This document shows, one piece after another, positions 24,175-32,579 of a DNA stretch of 33,940 bases. Source of the stretch: Bradyrhizobium sp. YR681 (lineage in GTDB: Bacteria > Pseudomonadota > Alphaproteobacteria > Rhizobiales > Xanthobacteraceae). Numbering within the stretch: position 1 is the first letter of the stretch; each line of letters opens with the position of its first letter. The stretch lies in NCBI RefSeq assembly GCF_000282615.1, contig NZ_AKIY01000187.1:1-33940 (forward strand), in the 5' to 3' direction. The position numbers and the translations under genes are program-made. The notes under the pieces are model-generated. The model searched no databases, was not told where the DNA came from, and saw nothing but the letters and a program-made list of their open reading frames with translations.

Positions 24175-25164
24175 GTGAAAACGGGTCTTGAAACGCTGAT
24201 TTTACCGGCCGGCCCGGCCGGCTCGGAAGCCGCTGCCCGGACCCTGGCTGCCGGCGGGCTGGTCGCGTTTCCGACCGAGACGGTCTACGGGCTCGGGGCG
24301 GACGCCGCCAATGCCACGGCGGTCGCCCATATCTACAGCGCCAAGGGGCGGCCGGCCTTCAATCCCCTGATCGCGCATGTCGCGGACCTCGCAGCCGCGC
24401 AGGCCATCGGCCGGTTCGACGCGCGCGCCCTGAAGCTTGCAGAGGCATTCTGGCCGGGGCCGCTGACATTGGTGGTGCCGAAGACCGACAATTGCCCGGT
24501 GGCGGATCTCGCCACCGCCGGCCTCGACACGGTCGCGATCCGCATTCCCGCCCACCCGGTGGCGGAGGCGATCCTGCGCGCCTTTGGCGGAGCCGTCGTG
24601 GCGCCGTCCGCCAACATCTCCGGTCACGTTTCGCCGACGCTGGCCGCCCATGTCGAAAGCGACCTTTCGGGCCGCATCGACCTGATCGTCGATGGCGGGC
24701 CTGTTACGGTCGGCGTCGAATCCACCATTGTCGGCTGCTTCGAGGCGCCGATGCTGCTCCGGCCCGGCGGGCTGTCGCGCGAACGGATCGAGGCGGTGCT
24801 CGGCGCGCCCCTGGCGCGGCCACCGGTGGAGGCCGAGAGCGATGACAGCCAGCCGCTGGCGCCGGGCATGCTGGCCTCACATTATGCGCCACGCGCCCAT
24901 GTGCGGCTCGATGCGCGCGAAGTCGCGCCGGACGAAGCGCTGCTGGCATTCGGCCCTGCGCGCCTGCCCGGCATTGACGCCGCCACCGCCGTCATGAATT
25001 TGTCGCCGGGCGGTGATCTCGATGAAGCCGCCGCCAATCTGTTCGGCTATCTTCGCGCGCTCGATGCGAAGGGGCCCCGGGCGATTGCCGTGATGGCGAT
25101 TCCCGAACAAGATTTAGGCGAAGCGATCAACGACCGGCTGCGCCGGGCTGCGGTGGCACGATAA
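24175..25164 (+). CDS. sua5: L-threonylcarbamoyladenylate synthase (Sua5/YrdC family)
   Basis: Makes threonylcarbamoyl-AMP from threonine, bicarbonate and ATP, the first step of t6A37 modification of ANN-decoding tRNAs. The YrdC domain is clear: GLVAFPTETVYGLGADA, the SAKGRPAFNPL phosphate-binding segment and APSANISG. A C-terminal Sua5 domain follows (from about residue 220, ASHYAPRAHVRL), so this is the long two-domain form rather than the short TsaC. The GTG at 24175 has GAGGAA about 11 nt upstream; any longer frame would run into the tRNA gene on the other strand. It is followed 18 nt later by the FAD oxidase gene. Confidence 0.93.
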   Translation: MKTGLETLILPAGPAGSEAAARTLAAGGLVAFPTETVYGLGADAANATAVAHIYSAKGRPAFNPLIAHVADLAAAQAIGRFDARALKLAEAFWPGPLTLVVPKTDNCPVADLATAGLDTVAIRIPAHPVAEAILRAFGGAVVAPSANISGHVSPTLAAHVESDLSGRIDLIVDGGPVTVGVESTIVGCFEAPMLLRPGGLSRERIEAVLGAPLARPPVEAESDDSQPLAPGMLASHYAPRAHVRLDAREVAPDEALLAFGPARLPGIDAATAVMNLSPGGDLDEAAANLFGYLRALDAKGPRAIAVMAIPEQDLGEAINDRLRRAAVAR

Positions 25165-25182
25165 GAGCGAAGAGACGAGACG

Positions 25183-26610
25183 ATGAACATCAACAAGCCT
25201 GCCACCCCTCCGCTTGCGCCCGAGCTGATCGAACAATTCCGCAAGATCGTCGGCGAGCGCCACGCGATCACCGATGCAGCCGACATCGAGGCCTACGTCA
25301 CCGAGGAGCGCAATCTGTTCCACGGCCGCTCGCCGCTGGTGCTGCGCCCGGGCTCGACGGCGGAGGTCGCCGAAATCTGCAAGCTGGCCTCCGCGCACAA
25401 CATCGCGCTGGTGCCGCAAGGCGGCAACACCGGGCTCGTCGGCGGCCAGACGCCGCATAATGGCGAGGTGGTGGTGTCGCTGCGGCGCATGGACAAGATC
25501 CGCGAGGTCGACACCGCCTCCAACACCATGACGGTCGAGGCTGGCGTCGTGCTGCAGATCGCGCAAGCGAAGGCGTCCGACGTCGACAGGTTGTTCCCGC
25601 TGTCGCTCGGCGCCGAGGGCAGCTGCACCATCGGCGGCAATCTCTCGACCAATGCCGGCGGCACCGCAGCCCTCGCCTATGGCGTCGCGCGCGAGATGGC
25701 GCTGGGGCTAGAAGTGGTGCTTGCCGACGGCCGCGTGCTCAATTCTCTCTCGAAGCTGAAGAAGGACAACACCGGCTACAATCTGCACAACCTCTTCATC
25801 GGCGCCGAAGGCACGCTCGGCATCATCACCGCGGCGACGCTGAAGCTGTTTCCGAAGCCGCGGGCGATCGAGACGGCCTATGTCGGCCTGAAGTCGCCGG
25901 CGGCGGCGCTGAAGTTGCTCACGATCGCGCAGGGCGAAGCCGCCAACGCGCTGACGAGTTTCGAGCTGCTCTCGGAGATGGCCGTGGACTTCTCCGTCCG
26001 CCACGGCATCGACGTGCGCGATCCGCTCGCCGAGAAGCATCCCTGGTACGTGCTGATGGAATTGTCCTCCCCCGGCGACGATGCCCGCACGCCGCTGGAG
26101 ACGATCCTGGCCCGCGCCATGGAGGAGGAGATCGTCGACGACGCCGTGATCGCGTCGAGCCTCACCCAGCGCAACAATTTCTGGAAGCTGCGCGAGGAAA
26201 TGTCGGCGGCGCAGAAGCCGGAGGGCGGCTCGATCAAGCACGACATCTCCGTGCCTGTTGCGACCGTGCCCGCCTTCATCGAGGAAGCGAACGAAGCGGT
26301 GGTGAAGCTGATCCCCGGCGCGCGGCCGGTGCCGTTCGGCCATCTCGGTGACGGCAATCTGCACTACAATGTGAGCCAGCCGATCGGCGCCAACACCGCG
26401 GACTACCTCGCCCGCTGGCACGAGATGAACGCTGTTGTCTTCGAGATCGTGCTGCGCATGGGCGGCTCGATCTCGGCCGAGCACGGCATCGGCGTGCTTA
26501 AGCGCGACGAGCTGCCCGAGGTGAAGGACAAGACCGCGATCGAGCTGATGCGGTCGATCAAGGCGATGCTCGATCCGCACGGCATCATGAATCCGGGGAA
26601 AGTGCTGTGA
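25183..26610 (+). CDS. FAD-dependent 2-hydroxyacid dehydrogenase (GlcD / D-2-hydroxyglutarate dehydrogenase family)
   Basis: 475 aa, oxidises a D-2-hydroxyacid (D-lactate, glycolate or D-2-hydroxyglutarate). The PCMH-type FAD domain (~45-225) shows QGGNTGLVGGQTP (79-91), GNLSTNAGGTAAL and GAEGTLGIITAATLKLFP. The C-terminal substrate domain has GHLGDGNLHYN (386-396, H387 and H394 as likely metal ligands) and AEHGIG (432-437). These features fit the D2HGDH/D-lactate branch better than a GlcDEF complex, since no glcE or glcF genes follow. Start ATG at 25183. Its stop overlaps the ypeA start (GTGA), so the two are probably translationally coupled. Confidence 0.9.
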   Translation: MNINKPATPPLAPELIEQFRKIVGERHAITDAADIEAYVTEERNLFHGRSPLVLRPGSTAEVAEICKLASAHNIALVPQGGNTGLVGGQTPHNGEVVVSLRRMDKIREVDTASNTMTVEAGVVLQIAQAKASDVDRLFPLSLGAEGSCTIGGNLSTNAGGTAALAYGVAREMALGLEVVLADGRVLNSLSKLKKDNTGYNLHNLFIGAEGTLGIITAATLKLFPKPRAIETAYVGLKSPAAALKLLTIAQGEAANALTSFELLSEMAVDFSVRHGIDVRDPLAEKHPWYVLMELSSPGDDARTPLETILARAMEEEIVDDAVIASSLTQRNNFWKLREEMSAAQKPEGGSIKHDISVPVATVPAFIEEANEAVVKLIPGARPVPFGHLGDGNLHYNVSQPIGANTADYLARWHEMNAVVFEIVLRMGGSISAEHGIGVLKRDELPEVKDKTAIELMRSIKAMLDPHGIMNPGKVL

Positions 26611-27047
26611 GCGTGTCCCTCACGATCGATGCGATCACCGACGCCGATGTCGAGCCGGTGGTCGTGCTGTGGCAGCGCTGCGGCCTGACGCGTCCCTGGA
26701 ACGATCCGCATGCCGACATCGCGCTGGCCCGGCGACGTGACAACTCCACGGTACTGATCGGCCGCGATGGCGGCGCGATCGTCGCGACCGTCATGGTCGG
26801 CCATGACGGCCATCGCGGCTGGGTCTATTACGTTGCGGTCGACCCCGATGGCCGCAAGCGCGGCTATGGCCGGATCATCATGGCCGCGGCCGAGGACTGG
26901 CTGCGCACGGCCGGGATCGCAAAGCTCCAGCTCCTGGTTCGCCGCGAGAATGCGCAGGCCAATGCGTTCTACCAGTCGCTCGGGTTTGAGGAATCGACGT
27001 CGGTGATGTTCCAGAAGTGGCTCGACGGACGCGAGCAACCCCGTTAG
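26607..27047 (+). CDS. ypeA: GNAT-family acetyltransferase YpeA
   Basis: 146-aa GCN5-type N-acetyltransferase. The acetyl-CoA pyrophosphate loop RKRGYGRIIM lies near residues 90-99 after the strand WVYYVAVDP, and the C-terminal NAFYQSLGFEE is the usual GNAT end. The N-terminal RCGLTRPWNDPHADI is typical of the YpeA subgroup; its substrate is unknown. The GTG start at 26607 overlaps the upstream stop by four bases. nudK follows after 12 nt. Confidence 0.9.
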   Translation: MSVSLTIDAITDADVEPVVVLWQRCGLTRPWNDPHADIALARRRDNSTVLIGRDGGAIVATVMVGHDGHRGWVYYVAVDPDGRKRGYGRIIMAAAEDWLRTAGIAKLQLLVRRENAQANAFYQSLGFEESTSVMFQKWLDGREQPR

Positions 27048-27059
27048 CGGAAGATAGCA

Positions 27060-27641
27060 ATGACCATTTCCGACCGCGTCCGCATCAAGGACGTCCGTGT
27101 GCTCTCGGACAACTGGACGCCCCTGAAGAACACCACGTTCGAGTACCGGCGCGCCAGCGGCGCGTGGCAGACGCAGCATCGCGAGACCTATGAACGCGAC
27201 AACGCGGCCGCCGTGCTGCCCTACAATCGCGCGCGGCGTACGGTGATCCTGGTGCGCCAGTTCCGCCTGCCGGCGTTCATCCGCGGCTACGACGATCTGC
27301 TGATCGAGGCCGCCGCCGGCGTGCTGGACGACGCCTCGCCCGAGGTCCGTATCCGCGCCGAGGCCGAGGAGGAGACCGGCTACCGCCTGCACCATGTGCA
27401 AAAAGTGTTCGAGGCGTTCATGAGCCCGGGCGCGGTGACCGAGAAGCTGCATTTCTTCGTCGCCGAATACGAGCCGGAGATGCGCGTCAGCGCCGGCGGC
27501 GGCCTCGAGCACGAGGGCGAGGACATCGAGGTGCTGGAGCTTTCCATCGACGAGGCCCTGGCGATGATTGCCGACGGCCGCATCATCGACGCCAAGGCGA
27601 TCATGCTGCTGCAATATGCGGCGCTGCATGTTTTCAGATAA
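27060..27641 (+). CDS. nudK: NUDIX hydrolase, NudK-type (GDP-mannose pyrophosphatase)
   Basis: 193 aa. The N-terminal beta strands (RIKDVRVLSDNWTPLKNTTFEY) and the Nudix box AAGVLDDASPEVRIRAEAEEETGYRL match the ADP-ribose/GDP-mannose pyrophosphatase group; the box has the longer Gly-to-Glu spacing seen in NudK. The family hydrolyses GDP-mannose to mannose-1-phosphate and GMP with Mg2+. Last gene of the sua5-ypeA-nudK run. A large palindromic repeat follows from 27661. Confidence 0.88.
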   Translation: MTISDRVRIKDVRVLSDNWTPLKNTTFEYRRASGAWQTQHRETYERDNAAAVLPYNRARRTVILVRQFRLPAFIRGYDDLLIEAAAGVLDDASPEVRIRAEAEEETGYRLHHVQKVFEAFMSPGAVTEKLHFFVAEYEPEMRVSAGGGLEHEGEDIEVLELSIDEALAMIADGRIIDAKAIMLLQYAALHVFR

Positions 27642-27660
27642 CTCATGCGGTGCATTCTTC

Positions 27661-27811
27661 CCTTCTCCCCTTGCGGGAGAAGGTGGCGCGAAGCGCCGGA
27701 TGAGGGGTATGTCTCTGCGACTTGAAGCAAGAGTTGGACTCGCGGACAGAACCCCTCACCCGTCTCGCCGCTATCGCGGCGAGCCACCCTCTCCCGCAAG
27801 GGGAGAGCGGA
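27661..27811. repeat. Palindromic intergenic repeat element (rhizobial REP type)
   Basis: A left arm with internal hairpin (CCTTCTCCCCTTGCGGGAGAAGG, then GGCGCGAAGCGCC and GGATGAGGGGT) is matched by a right arm in the opposite sense (ACCCCTCACCC, GCCGCTATCGCGGC, CCCTCTCCCGCAAGGGGAGAG). The arms, about 45-60 nt each, flank a ~45-nt centre. Elements of this kind are dispersed in Bradyrhizobium and other Rhizobiales genomes (established knowledge). In RNA it would fold strongly and could attenuate readthrough from nudK. Confidence 0.85.
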
Positions 27812-27923
27812 CGAAAGCGCTCCCACGCGATCGCAATTCTGTCCTGCGCCACCGCTCCCCCCGTTGAGCAACCCCAAAACTATCTCTAGTCTGGTCCCAA
27901 CCAAGAACCAGGAGACGCGCCCC

Positions 27924-28853
27924 ATGTCCGCTTCGCGCGACGATGAATTCGGCTTTGCGCCCGACTACGATGCCCCCGTCCCCTACATGCAGCGCACCCG
28001 CGACTATTACGCCGCGATCGGCTACACCACGCCCTACCGCTGGGCGCATTACACCGAGGCGCCATTCCAGCCGCTGAAGAAGCCGCTGGCAAAATCGCGC
28101 GTCACCATCATCACGACGGCGGCGCCGTACGATCCGACCAAGGGCGACCAGGGGCCGGGTGCGGCGTATAATGGCAGCGCGAAATTCTACCAGGTCTATG
28201 ACGGCGACACCGCGAAGCAGCACGACCTGCGCATCTCTCACATCGGCTACGACCGTAAGCACACCACCGCCACCGACAACGGCACCTGGTTTCCGCTGCC
28301 GCAGCTCCTCAAGGCAAGCGCGGCCGGTCGCATTGGCGAGGTCGCCCCGCGCTTCTTCGGCGCGCCGACCAATCGCAGCCATCGCGTCACGCTCGACACC
28401 GATGCACCGGAGATTCTGGCGCGCTGCCTTGCTGACAAGGTGGACGTTGCCGTGCTGGTGCCGAACTGCCCGGTCTGTCACCAGACCACCGCGCTGGTGG
28501 CGCGGCATCTGGAGGCAGGCGGCATCCCGACCGTGGTGATGGGCTGCGCCAAGGACATCATCGAGCACGCCGCCGTGCCGCGGTTCCTGTTCTCGGACTT
28601 CCCGCTCGGCAACTCCGCCGGCAAGCCGCACGACGTCGCTTCGCAAGCCCAGACGCTGGAGCTCGCGCTCAAGCTGCTGGAATCCGCGAGCGGCCCGCAG
28701 ACCACGATGCAGTCGCCGCTGCGCTGGAGCGAGGATGCCTCGTGGAAGCTCGACTACAACAACGTCGCGCAGCTTTCGCCGGAAGAGCTGGCACGCCGCC
28801 GCGCCGAATTCGACAAGCAGAAGGAGATCGCGCGCGGCAACCGCGCCGCCTGA
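27924..28853 (+). CDS. GrdB/PrdB-superfamily protein, cysteine form
   Basis: 309 aa, resembles the B subunit of glycine/sarcosine/betaine and D-proline reductases. Segments typical of the family are RISHIGYDRKHTTATDNGTW, FPLPQLLKASAAGRIGE and FSDFPLGNSAGKPHD. The redox motif is NCPVCHQT with C182 and C185, where the clostridial enzymes carry Sec-x-x-Cys. AGGAGA lies 8 nt before the ATG at 27924, which is preferred over an open extension to 27864. No GrdA, GrdC/D or PrdA partner is present, so a selenoprotein-type reductase complex is not supported and the substrate is unknown. The CoA transferase gene follows after 36 nt and may share its pathway. Confidence 0.8.
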   Translation: MSASRDDEFGFAPDYDAPVPYMQRTRDYYAAIGYTTPYRWAHYTEAPFQPLKKPLAKSRVTIITTAAPYDPTKGDQGPGAAYNGSAKFYQVYDGDTAKQHDLRISHIGYDRKHTTATDNGTWFPLPQLLKASAAGRIGEVAPRFFGAPTNRSHRVTLDTDAPEILARCLADKVDVAVLVPNCPVCHQTTALVARHLEAGGIPTVVMGCAKDIIEHAAVPRFLFSDFPLGNSAGKPHDVASQAQTLELALKLLESASGPQTTMQSPLRWSEDASWKLDYNNVAQLSPEELARRRAEFDKQKEIARGNRAA

Positions 28854-28889
28854 CGTCCTCCAATAACAACAATCAATGGGGAGAGCGAC

Positions 28890-30083
28890 GTGACGCGACC
28901 GTTCGAGGGCGTGAAGATTTTGGACTTCACGCAAGTGCTGGCCGGCCCCTATGCGAGCTACCAGCTCGCGCTGCTCGGCGCCGACGTCATCAAGGTCGAG
29001 CGGCGCGAGGGCGAGGACATGCGCCGCACGCCGCTGTCGCGCGAATGGGCGGAGCGCGGCCTCGCGCCGGCGTTCCAGGCCATCAACGGCAACAAGCGCA
29101 GCCTGACGCTCGATCTGCAAAAGCCCGATGCGATCGCGATCGTGAAGAAGCTGGCGGCGACCGTCGACGTCGTCATGGAGAATTTTCGCCCGGGCGTTAT
29201 GGACAAGCTCGGCATCGGCTACGAGGCGCTGTCCGCGATCAACCCCAAGCTGATCTATTGCGCGGTGTCAGGCTTCGGCCAGACCGGCCCGGATCGCCTG
29301 CGGCCCGGCTATGACGGCAAGATGCAGGCACTGTCGGGCATCATGGCGATCACGGGCCATCCTGAAACCGGACCGACGCGCGCGGGCTTTGCAGTGTGCG
29401 ACGTGCTCTCGGGCGCCACCGCGGCCTTCGGTGTGTCGAGCGCGCTGTACCAGCGCGACCGCACCGGCATGGGGCAGTTCGTCGATGTCTCCATGCTGGA
29501 GGCGACGATGGCGTTCCTCTCGGGGCAGATCGCGGACTGGTCGGTTGCAGGCCATCGCCAGACGCTGTCAGGCAACCAGGCGGTGAGCCGCCGGACCACA
29601 GCGAACCTCTTCAAATGCGGCGACGGTCACATCCTGCTCGCCGTCAACAACGAGAAGCAGTACCGCGCGCTGATGGCTGCGCTCGGCCGCGAGGACACGC
29701 TGAGCGATCCGCGCTTTGCCGACTGGTTCGCGCGCAACGAGAACGAGCCTGCGCTGCGCGCCATCATCGAGGCGGCGCTATCAGCAAGGCCGGCGCGCGA
29801 ATGGGAGACCATTCTGGAGGATGCCGGTGCGCCCTGCGCCAGCATCTGGAAGGTCGAGGAGGTGATCGACCATCCGCAGATCAAGGCGCGCGGTGCGATC
29901 CAGGAGCTGGATACGCCCTACGGCCGCCTGCGCTTTGCCGGCAGCGGCTTCAAGCTCGCCCATGGCGGCGGCAAGCTCGACCGGATGGCGCCGGAGCTGG
30001 GTGCGGATACGGACGCGGTGCTGGCCGAGCTGGGGTTCGATGCGGCGGAGATCGCAGCGCTGCGCGCAAGGGAGATTGTGTAG
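28890..30083 (+). CDS. Family III CoA transferase (CaiB/BaiF)
   Basis: 397 aa, transfers CoA between carboxylic acids through aspartyl-CoA intermediates. The N-terminal GVKILDFTQVLAGPYASYQLALLGADVIKVE is diagnostic. The catalytic Asp is probably D142 in RPGYDGKMQA, and NFRPGVMDKLGIG and GHILLAVNN are further family segments. The GTG start at 28890 has GGGGAGAG just upstream. It is probably cotranscribed with the GrdB-like gene, suggesting a shared catabolic step on a small organic acid (inference). The acyl substrates cannot be read from the sequence. Confidence 0.92.
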   Translation: MTRPFEGVKILDFTQVLAGPYASYQLALLGADVIKVERREGEDMRRTPLSREWAERGLAPAFQAINGNKRSLTLDLQKPDAIAIVKKLAATVDVVMENFRPGVMDKLGIGYEALSAINPKLIYCAVSGFGQTGPDRLRPGYDGKMQALSGIMAITGHPETGPTRAGFAVCDVLSGATAAFGVSSALYQRDRTGMGQFVDVSMLEATMAFLSGQIADWSVAGHRQTLSGNQAVSRRTTANLFKCGDGHILLAVNNEKQYRALMAALGREDTLSDPRFADWFARNENEPALRAIIEAALSARPAREWETILEDAGAPCASIWKVEEVIDHPQIKARGAIQELDTPYGRLRFAGSGFKLAHGGGKLDRMAPELGADTDAVLAELGFDAAEIAALRAREIV

Positions 30084-30106
30084 AGCGCCACACACTCCGC
30101 TGCTGC

Positions 30107-30192
30107 AGGGTGGGCAAAGCGAAGCGTGCCCACCATCGCGCGTTGCGGTGAGAGATCGTGGGCACGGCGCGTTGCGCCTTTGCCCACCCTAC
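30107..30192. repeat. Palindromic intergenic repeat element
   Basis: AGGGTGGGCAAAGCGAAGCGTGCCCACC at the left is matched by GTGGGCACGGCGCGTTGCGCCTTTGCCCACCCT at the right, giving a long imperfect hairpin centred near 30150. It is a common dispersed element type in Bradyrhizobium (established knowledge). It lies between the convergent CoA transferase and SRAP genes, where it could act as a bidirectional transcription barrier. Confidence 0.8.
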
Positions 30193-30211
30193 GGCACCAC
30201 GGCAGCGGTGA

Positions 30212-30973
30212 TCAGAACAACGAACCCTGCCCGTCATCCGACGACGCAGCAACCTTCCGCACCGCCTTCTTGGGCTTCGCAGCCTCGGCTTCCGCCTCCA
30301 TCTCCTCCGCGCTGATCGGCAGCACGAGCTGATCATCCTCATTGGCGACGCGGTTGACGCGGGTGGAGACGGGGTGCCAGGCGAATTCGCCGATGCGTGG
30401 GGCCGTCATCAGCGGCAGAATCGCATCGACCTCGTCGCCCCTGACATCGAGCCAGCGCTCGAAATCGCGCGGGCTGATGGTGACGGGGACGCGGTCATGC
30501 AGCGTGGCGAGGTCCTCGCGCGCCGCCGCCGTGACGATTGCGACGGTGTCGAGCTCCTCGCCGTTCGGCCCGGCCCAGGTCTCGAACAATGCGGCAAAGC
30601 CGAGCGGCTCGCCGTCGGCGCGGTGGATGAAGAACGGCTGCTTGCGGCCGCCTTCCGACTTCCACTCGTAATAGCCGTCGGCCGGGATCAGGCCGCGCCG
30701 CCGGCGAATCGCCCGTTTGAACGCGGGCTTCTCCAGCACCGTCTCCGATCGGGCGTTTATCAGCAACGTGAATCCGCGGGGGTCCTTGACCCAGCCCGGC
30801 AACAGTCCCCAGCGCATCAGGCGAAAATGGCGCGCGCCGTTTTCGGCCAGCACGACCGGAATCGGTTGCGTCGGCGCGACATTGTACCGGGGCGGGAAAT
30901 TGGGCTGCTCGACATAGCCGAACAGTTGCCGCAAAGCCGCGGGGGCCGAAGTTATGACGAAGCGTCCACACAT
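30212..30973 (-). CDS. SRAP-family protein (YedK/HMCES), abasic-site DNA-protein crosslinker
   Basis: 253 aa. Forms a protective thiazolidine crosslink with abasic sites in single-stranded DNA through Cys2 after removal of Met1. The active-site residues are all visible: C2 in MCGRF, N73 in LLINARSE, E103 in GYYEWK and H159 in LHDRVPV, closely matching C2/N75/E105/H160 of E. coli YedK. NVAPTQPIPVV and MRWGLLPGW are further family blocks. After the core (to ~225) there is a charged Glu/Ala/Lys tail ending DDGQGSLF, whose Q-x-x-L-F resembles a beta sliding clamp binding motif. It is divergent from the 31037 gene. Confidence 0.93.
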   Translation of the reverse strand: MCGRFVITSAPAALRQLFGYVEQPNFPPRYNVAPTQPIPVVLAENGARHFRLMRWGLLPGWVKDPRGFTLLINARSETVLEKPAFKRAIRRRRGLIPADGYYEWKSEGGRKQPFFIHRADGEPLGFAALFETWAGPNGEELDTVAIVTAAAREDLATLHDRVPVTISPRDFERWLDVRGDEVDAILPLMTAPRIGEFAWHPVSTRVNRVANEDDQLVLPISAEEMEAEAEAAKPKKAVRKVAASSDDGQGSLF

Positions 30974-31036
30974 CCTTGGGCGACTATATAGGGTCCGTTC
31001 AGGTTCTTTTAACCCCGAACGTTAACACTGCGGCAG

Positions 31037-31537
31037 ATGAGCTCAACGGTCTCCCAAGCCGCGCGGACGCATGGACAGACGGGGCCCGAGGCCGCGGCCT
31101 GGGCCGAACGTCTGCGCGTGGCCAACATCAACCCGCGGACCGGGCTTGCCACTGACTATCTCAACCATTTCAATGAAGCCGTAATGCTGCTGGAAATGGT
31201 CCCTGATATGCCGGAATGCGCCGAAGATTTTCTGACCTGGTCGCCGCTGTCCTATGCCGAGCATTTCACCGCGTCCAATTTCAAGGCACGGGATCTGGCC
31301 ATCGAGGCCTATGAGAAGGCCGATCCCAATGTGCGCGCCCAGTTCGACCACATCACCGACACCATGACCTCGATTCTATCGGCAGTCGGATCGGCCATGC
31401 GCGAGGTCGAGAAGGACACGACCCGCGTTCGCCTGGCCGAACAGGCCACCGCCTGGGTCAAGCCGCTGATCGCGGCCTGCGGCGGCGTCATCAATGGCGG
31501 GGCGGAAGCCGACGTCGACACCATCATGGCGAATTGA
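31037..31537 (+). CDS. Conserved hypothetical protein (166 aa)
   Basis: No recognised domain. Predominantly helical and cytoplasmic (no signal or membrane segment), acidic, with a central LLEMVPDMPECAEDFLTW segment and a C-terminal helix pair ending in CGGVINGGAEADVDTIMAN. Two Cys. The frame shows normal codon bias, and the NUDIX gene starts 4 nt after its stop, so the two are probably cotranscribed and coupled. I recall similar uncharacterised proteins in Rhizobiales but cannot give a function. Confidence 0.82.
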   Translation: MSSTVSQAARTHGQTGPEAAAWAERLRVANINPRTGLATDYLNHFNEAVMLLEMVPDMPECAEDFLTWSPLSYAEHFTASNFKARDLAIEAYEKADPNVRAQFDHITDTMTSILSAVGSAMREVEKDTTRVRLAEQATAWVKPLIAACGGVINGGAEADVDTIMAN

Positions 31538-31540
31538 GCC

Positions 31541-31975
31541 GTGTCCGTGGCCGTCCAGCCCAGCCGTCCCCAGATCGCGGTCAGCGCTGCCATCTTTCGC
31601 GACGGCAAGGTGTTGCTGACCCGCCGCGCCCGTTCCCCTGCAAAAGGGTTCTATTCGCTGCCCGGCGGACGGGTCGAGTTCGGCGAATCGCTGCACCAGG
31701 CCCTGAGCCGCGAAGTCGACGAGGAGACCGGGCTCGATATCGAGATCATCGGACTTGCCGGCTGGCGCGAAGTGCTGCCGGCTGCCGCCGGCGCCGGCCA
31801 TTACCTGATCATGTCCTTTGCCGCCCGCTGGGCGGGCAAGGAGCCGGTCCTGAACGACGAGCTCGACGACTACCGCTGGATCGCCCCGGACGCCCTGGCG
31901 AGCCTCGGCGCGCTCAAGTTGACCGGGGGGCTGGAGGAGGTCATCCAGTCCGCCGCGCGCCTGATCGGCCCCTGA
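31541..31975 (+). CDS. NUDIX hydrolase, ADP-ribose pyrophosphatase-like
   Basis: 144 aa. The Nudix box is exact: G-x5-E-x7-REV-x-EE-x-GL within GRVEFGESLHQALS-REVDEETGL. The small size and the LPGGRVE start of the box fit the MutT/ADP-ribose pyrophosphatase-like group, which hydrolyses nucleoside diphosphate derivatives with Mg2+. The specific substrate cannot be read from the sequence. The GTG at 31541 follows the upstream stop after three bases, indicating coupling. Confidence 0.92.
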   Translation: MSVAVQPSRPQIAVSAAIFRDGKVLLTRRARSPAKGFYSLPGGRVEFGESLHQALSREVDEETGLDIEIIGLAGWREVLPAAAGAGHYLIMSFAARWAGKEPVLNDELDDYRWIAPDALASLGALKLTGGLEEVIQSAARLIGP

Positions 31976-32021
31976 CACCCTGCCTTGCGTCATCAGCCCC
32001 GAGGGGGCATACACCCCGCCG

Positions 32022-32399
32022 ATGTCCACGCGATTTCTGGCCATTTTTGCCCTGATCCTCACCTGCGCTTCCGTGCCCACGAGGGCCCAGGACGTGGCGG
32101 CGCCGTTTGACGCCGATTTGCAGCGGCTGGCCGAGATCCTCGGCGGCCTGCACTATCTGCGCGGCATTTGCGGGTCCAACGAAGGCAACAAATGGCGCAG
32201 CGAAATGCAGGCGCTGATCGATGCCGAAACCCCCTCGGGCGAACGCCGCACCCGCCTGATCGCCGGCTTCAACCGCGGCTATAACGGTTTTCAGCAGACC
32301 TACCGGAGCTGCACGCCGGCCGCGACGGTGGCGATCCGCCGCTACATCGAGGAAGGCTCGAAGATCTCGCGGGATCTCACGGCGCGTTACGCCAACTGA
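32022..32399 (+). CDS. TIGR02301 family secreted protein
   Basis: 125 aa with a Sec signal peptide (FLAIFALILTCAS, cleavage near TRAQ). The mature segment LQRLAEILGGLHYLRGICG is characteristic of TIGR02301, an uncharacterised alphaproteobacterial family. A second Cys in YRSCTPAA probably pairs with C50 in the periplasm. It is 46 nt after the NUDIX gene. Confidence 0.85.
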   Translation: MSTRFLAIFALILTCASVPTRAQDVAAPFDADLQRLAEILGGLHYLRGICGSNEGNKWRSEMQALIDAETPSGERRTRLIAGFNRGYNGFQQTYRSCTPAATVAIRRYIEEGSKISRDLTARYAN

Positions 32400-32579
32400 T
32401 TTGTCATTCCGGGACGTGCTTAGCGCGGGCCGGCGTGCCCGCGGCGGGAACCCTGTCATCGTCTTTGTCCACCGCCATTAACCGTTCCTAAAGATGTGGC
32501 CTAGCGGTCGTTAATGCGCGTGCTACACCTTCTGCACAGCGCATCGCCGTGGATCGCGCCCCAGCCCTGATCGAGTTTC

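Noticed and set aside
31008..31027. TTAA-N9-TTAA near 31010-31027 as a CtrA site between the SRAP and 31037 genes.
   Set aside because: The spacing is nine rather than the required seven bases.
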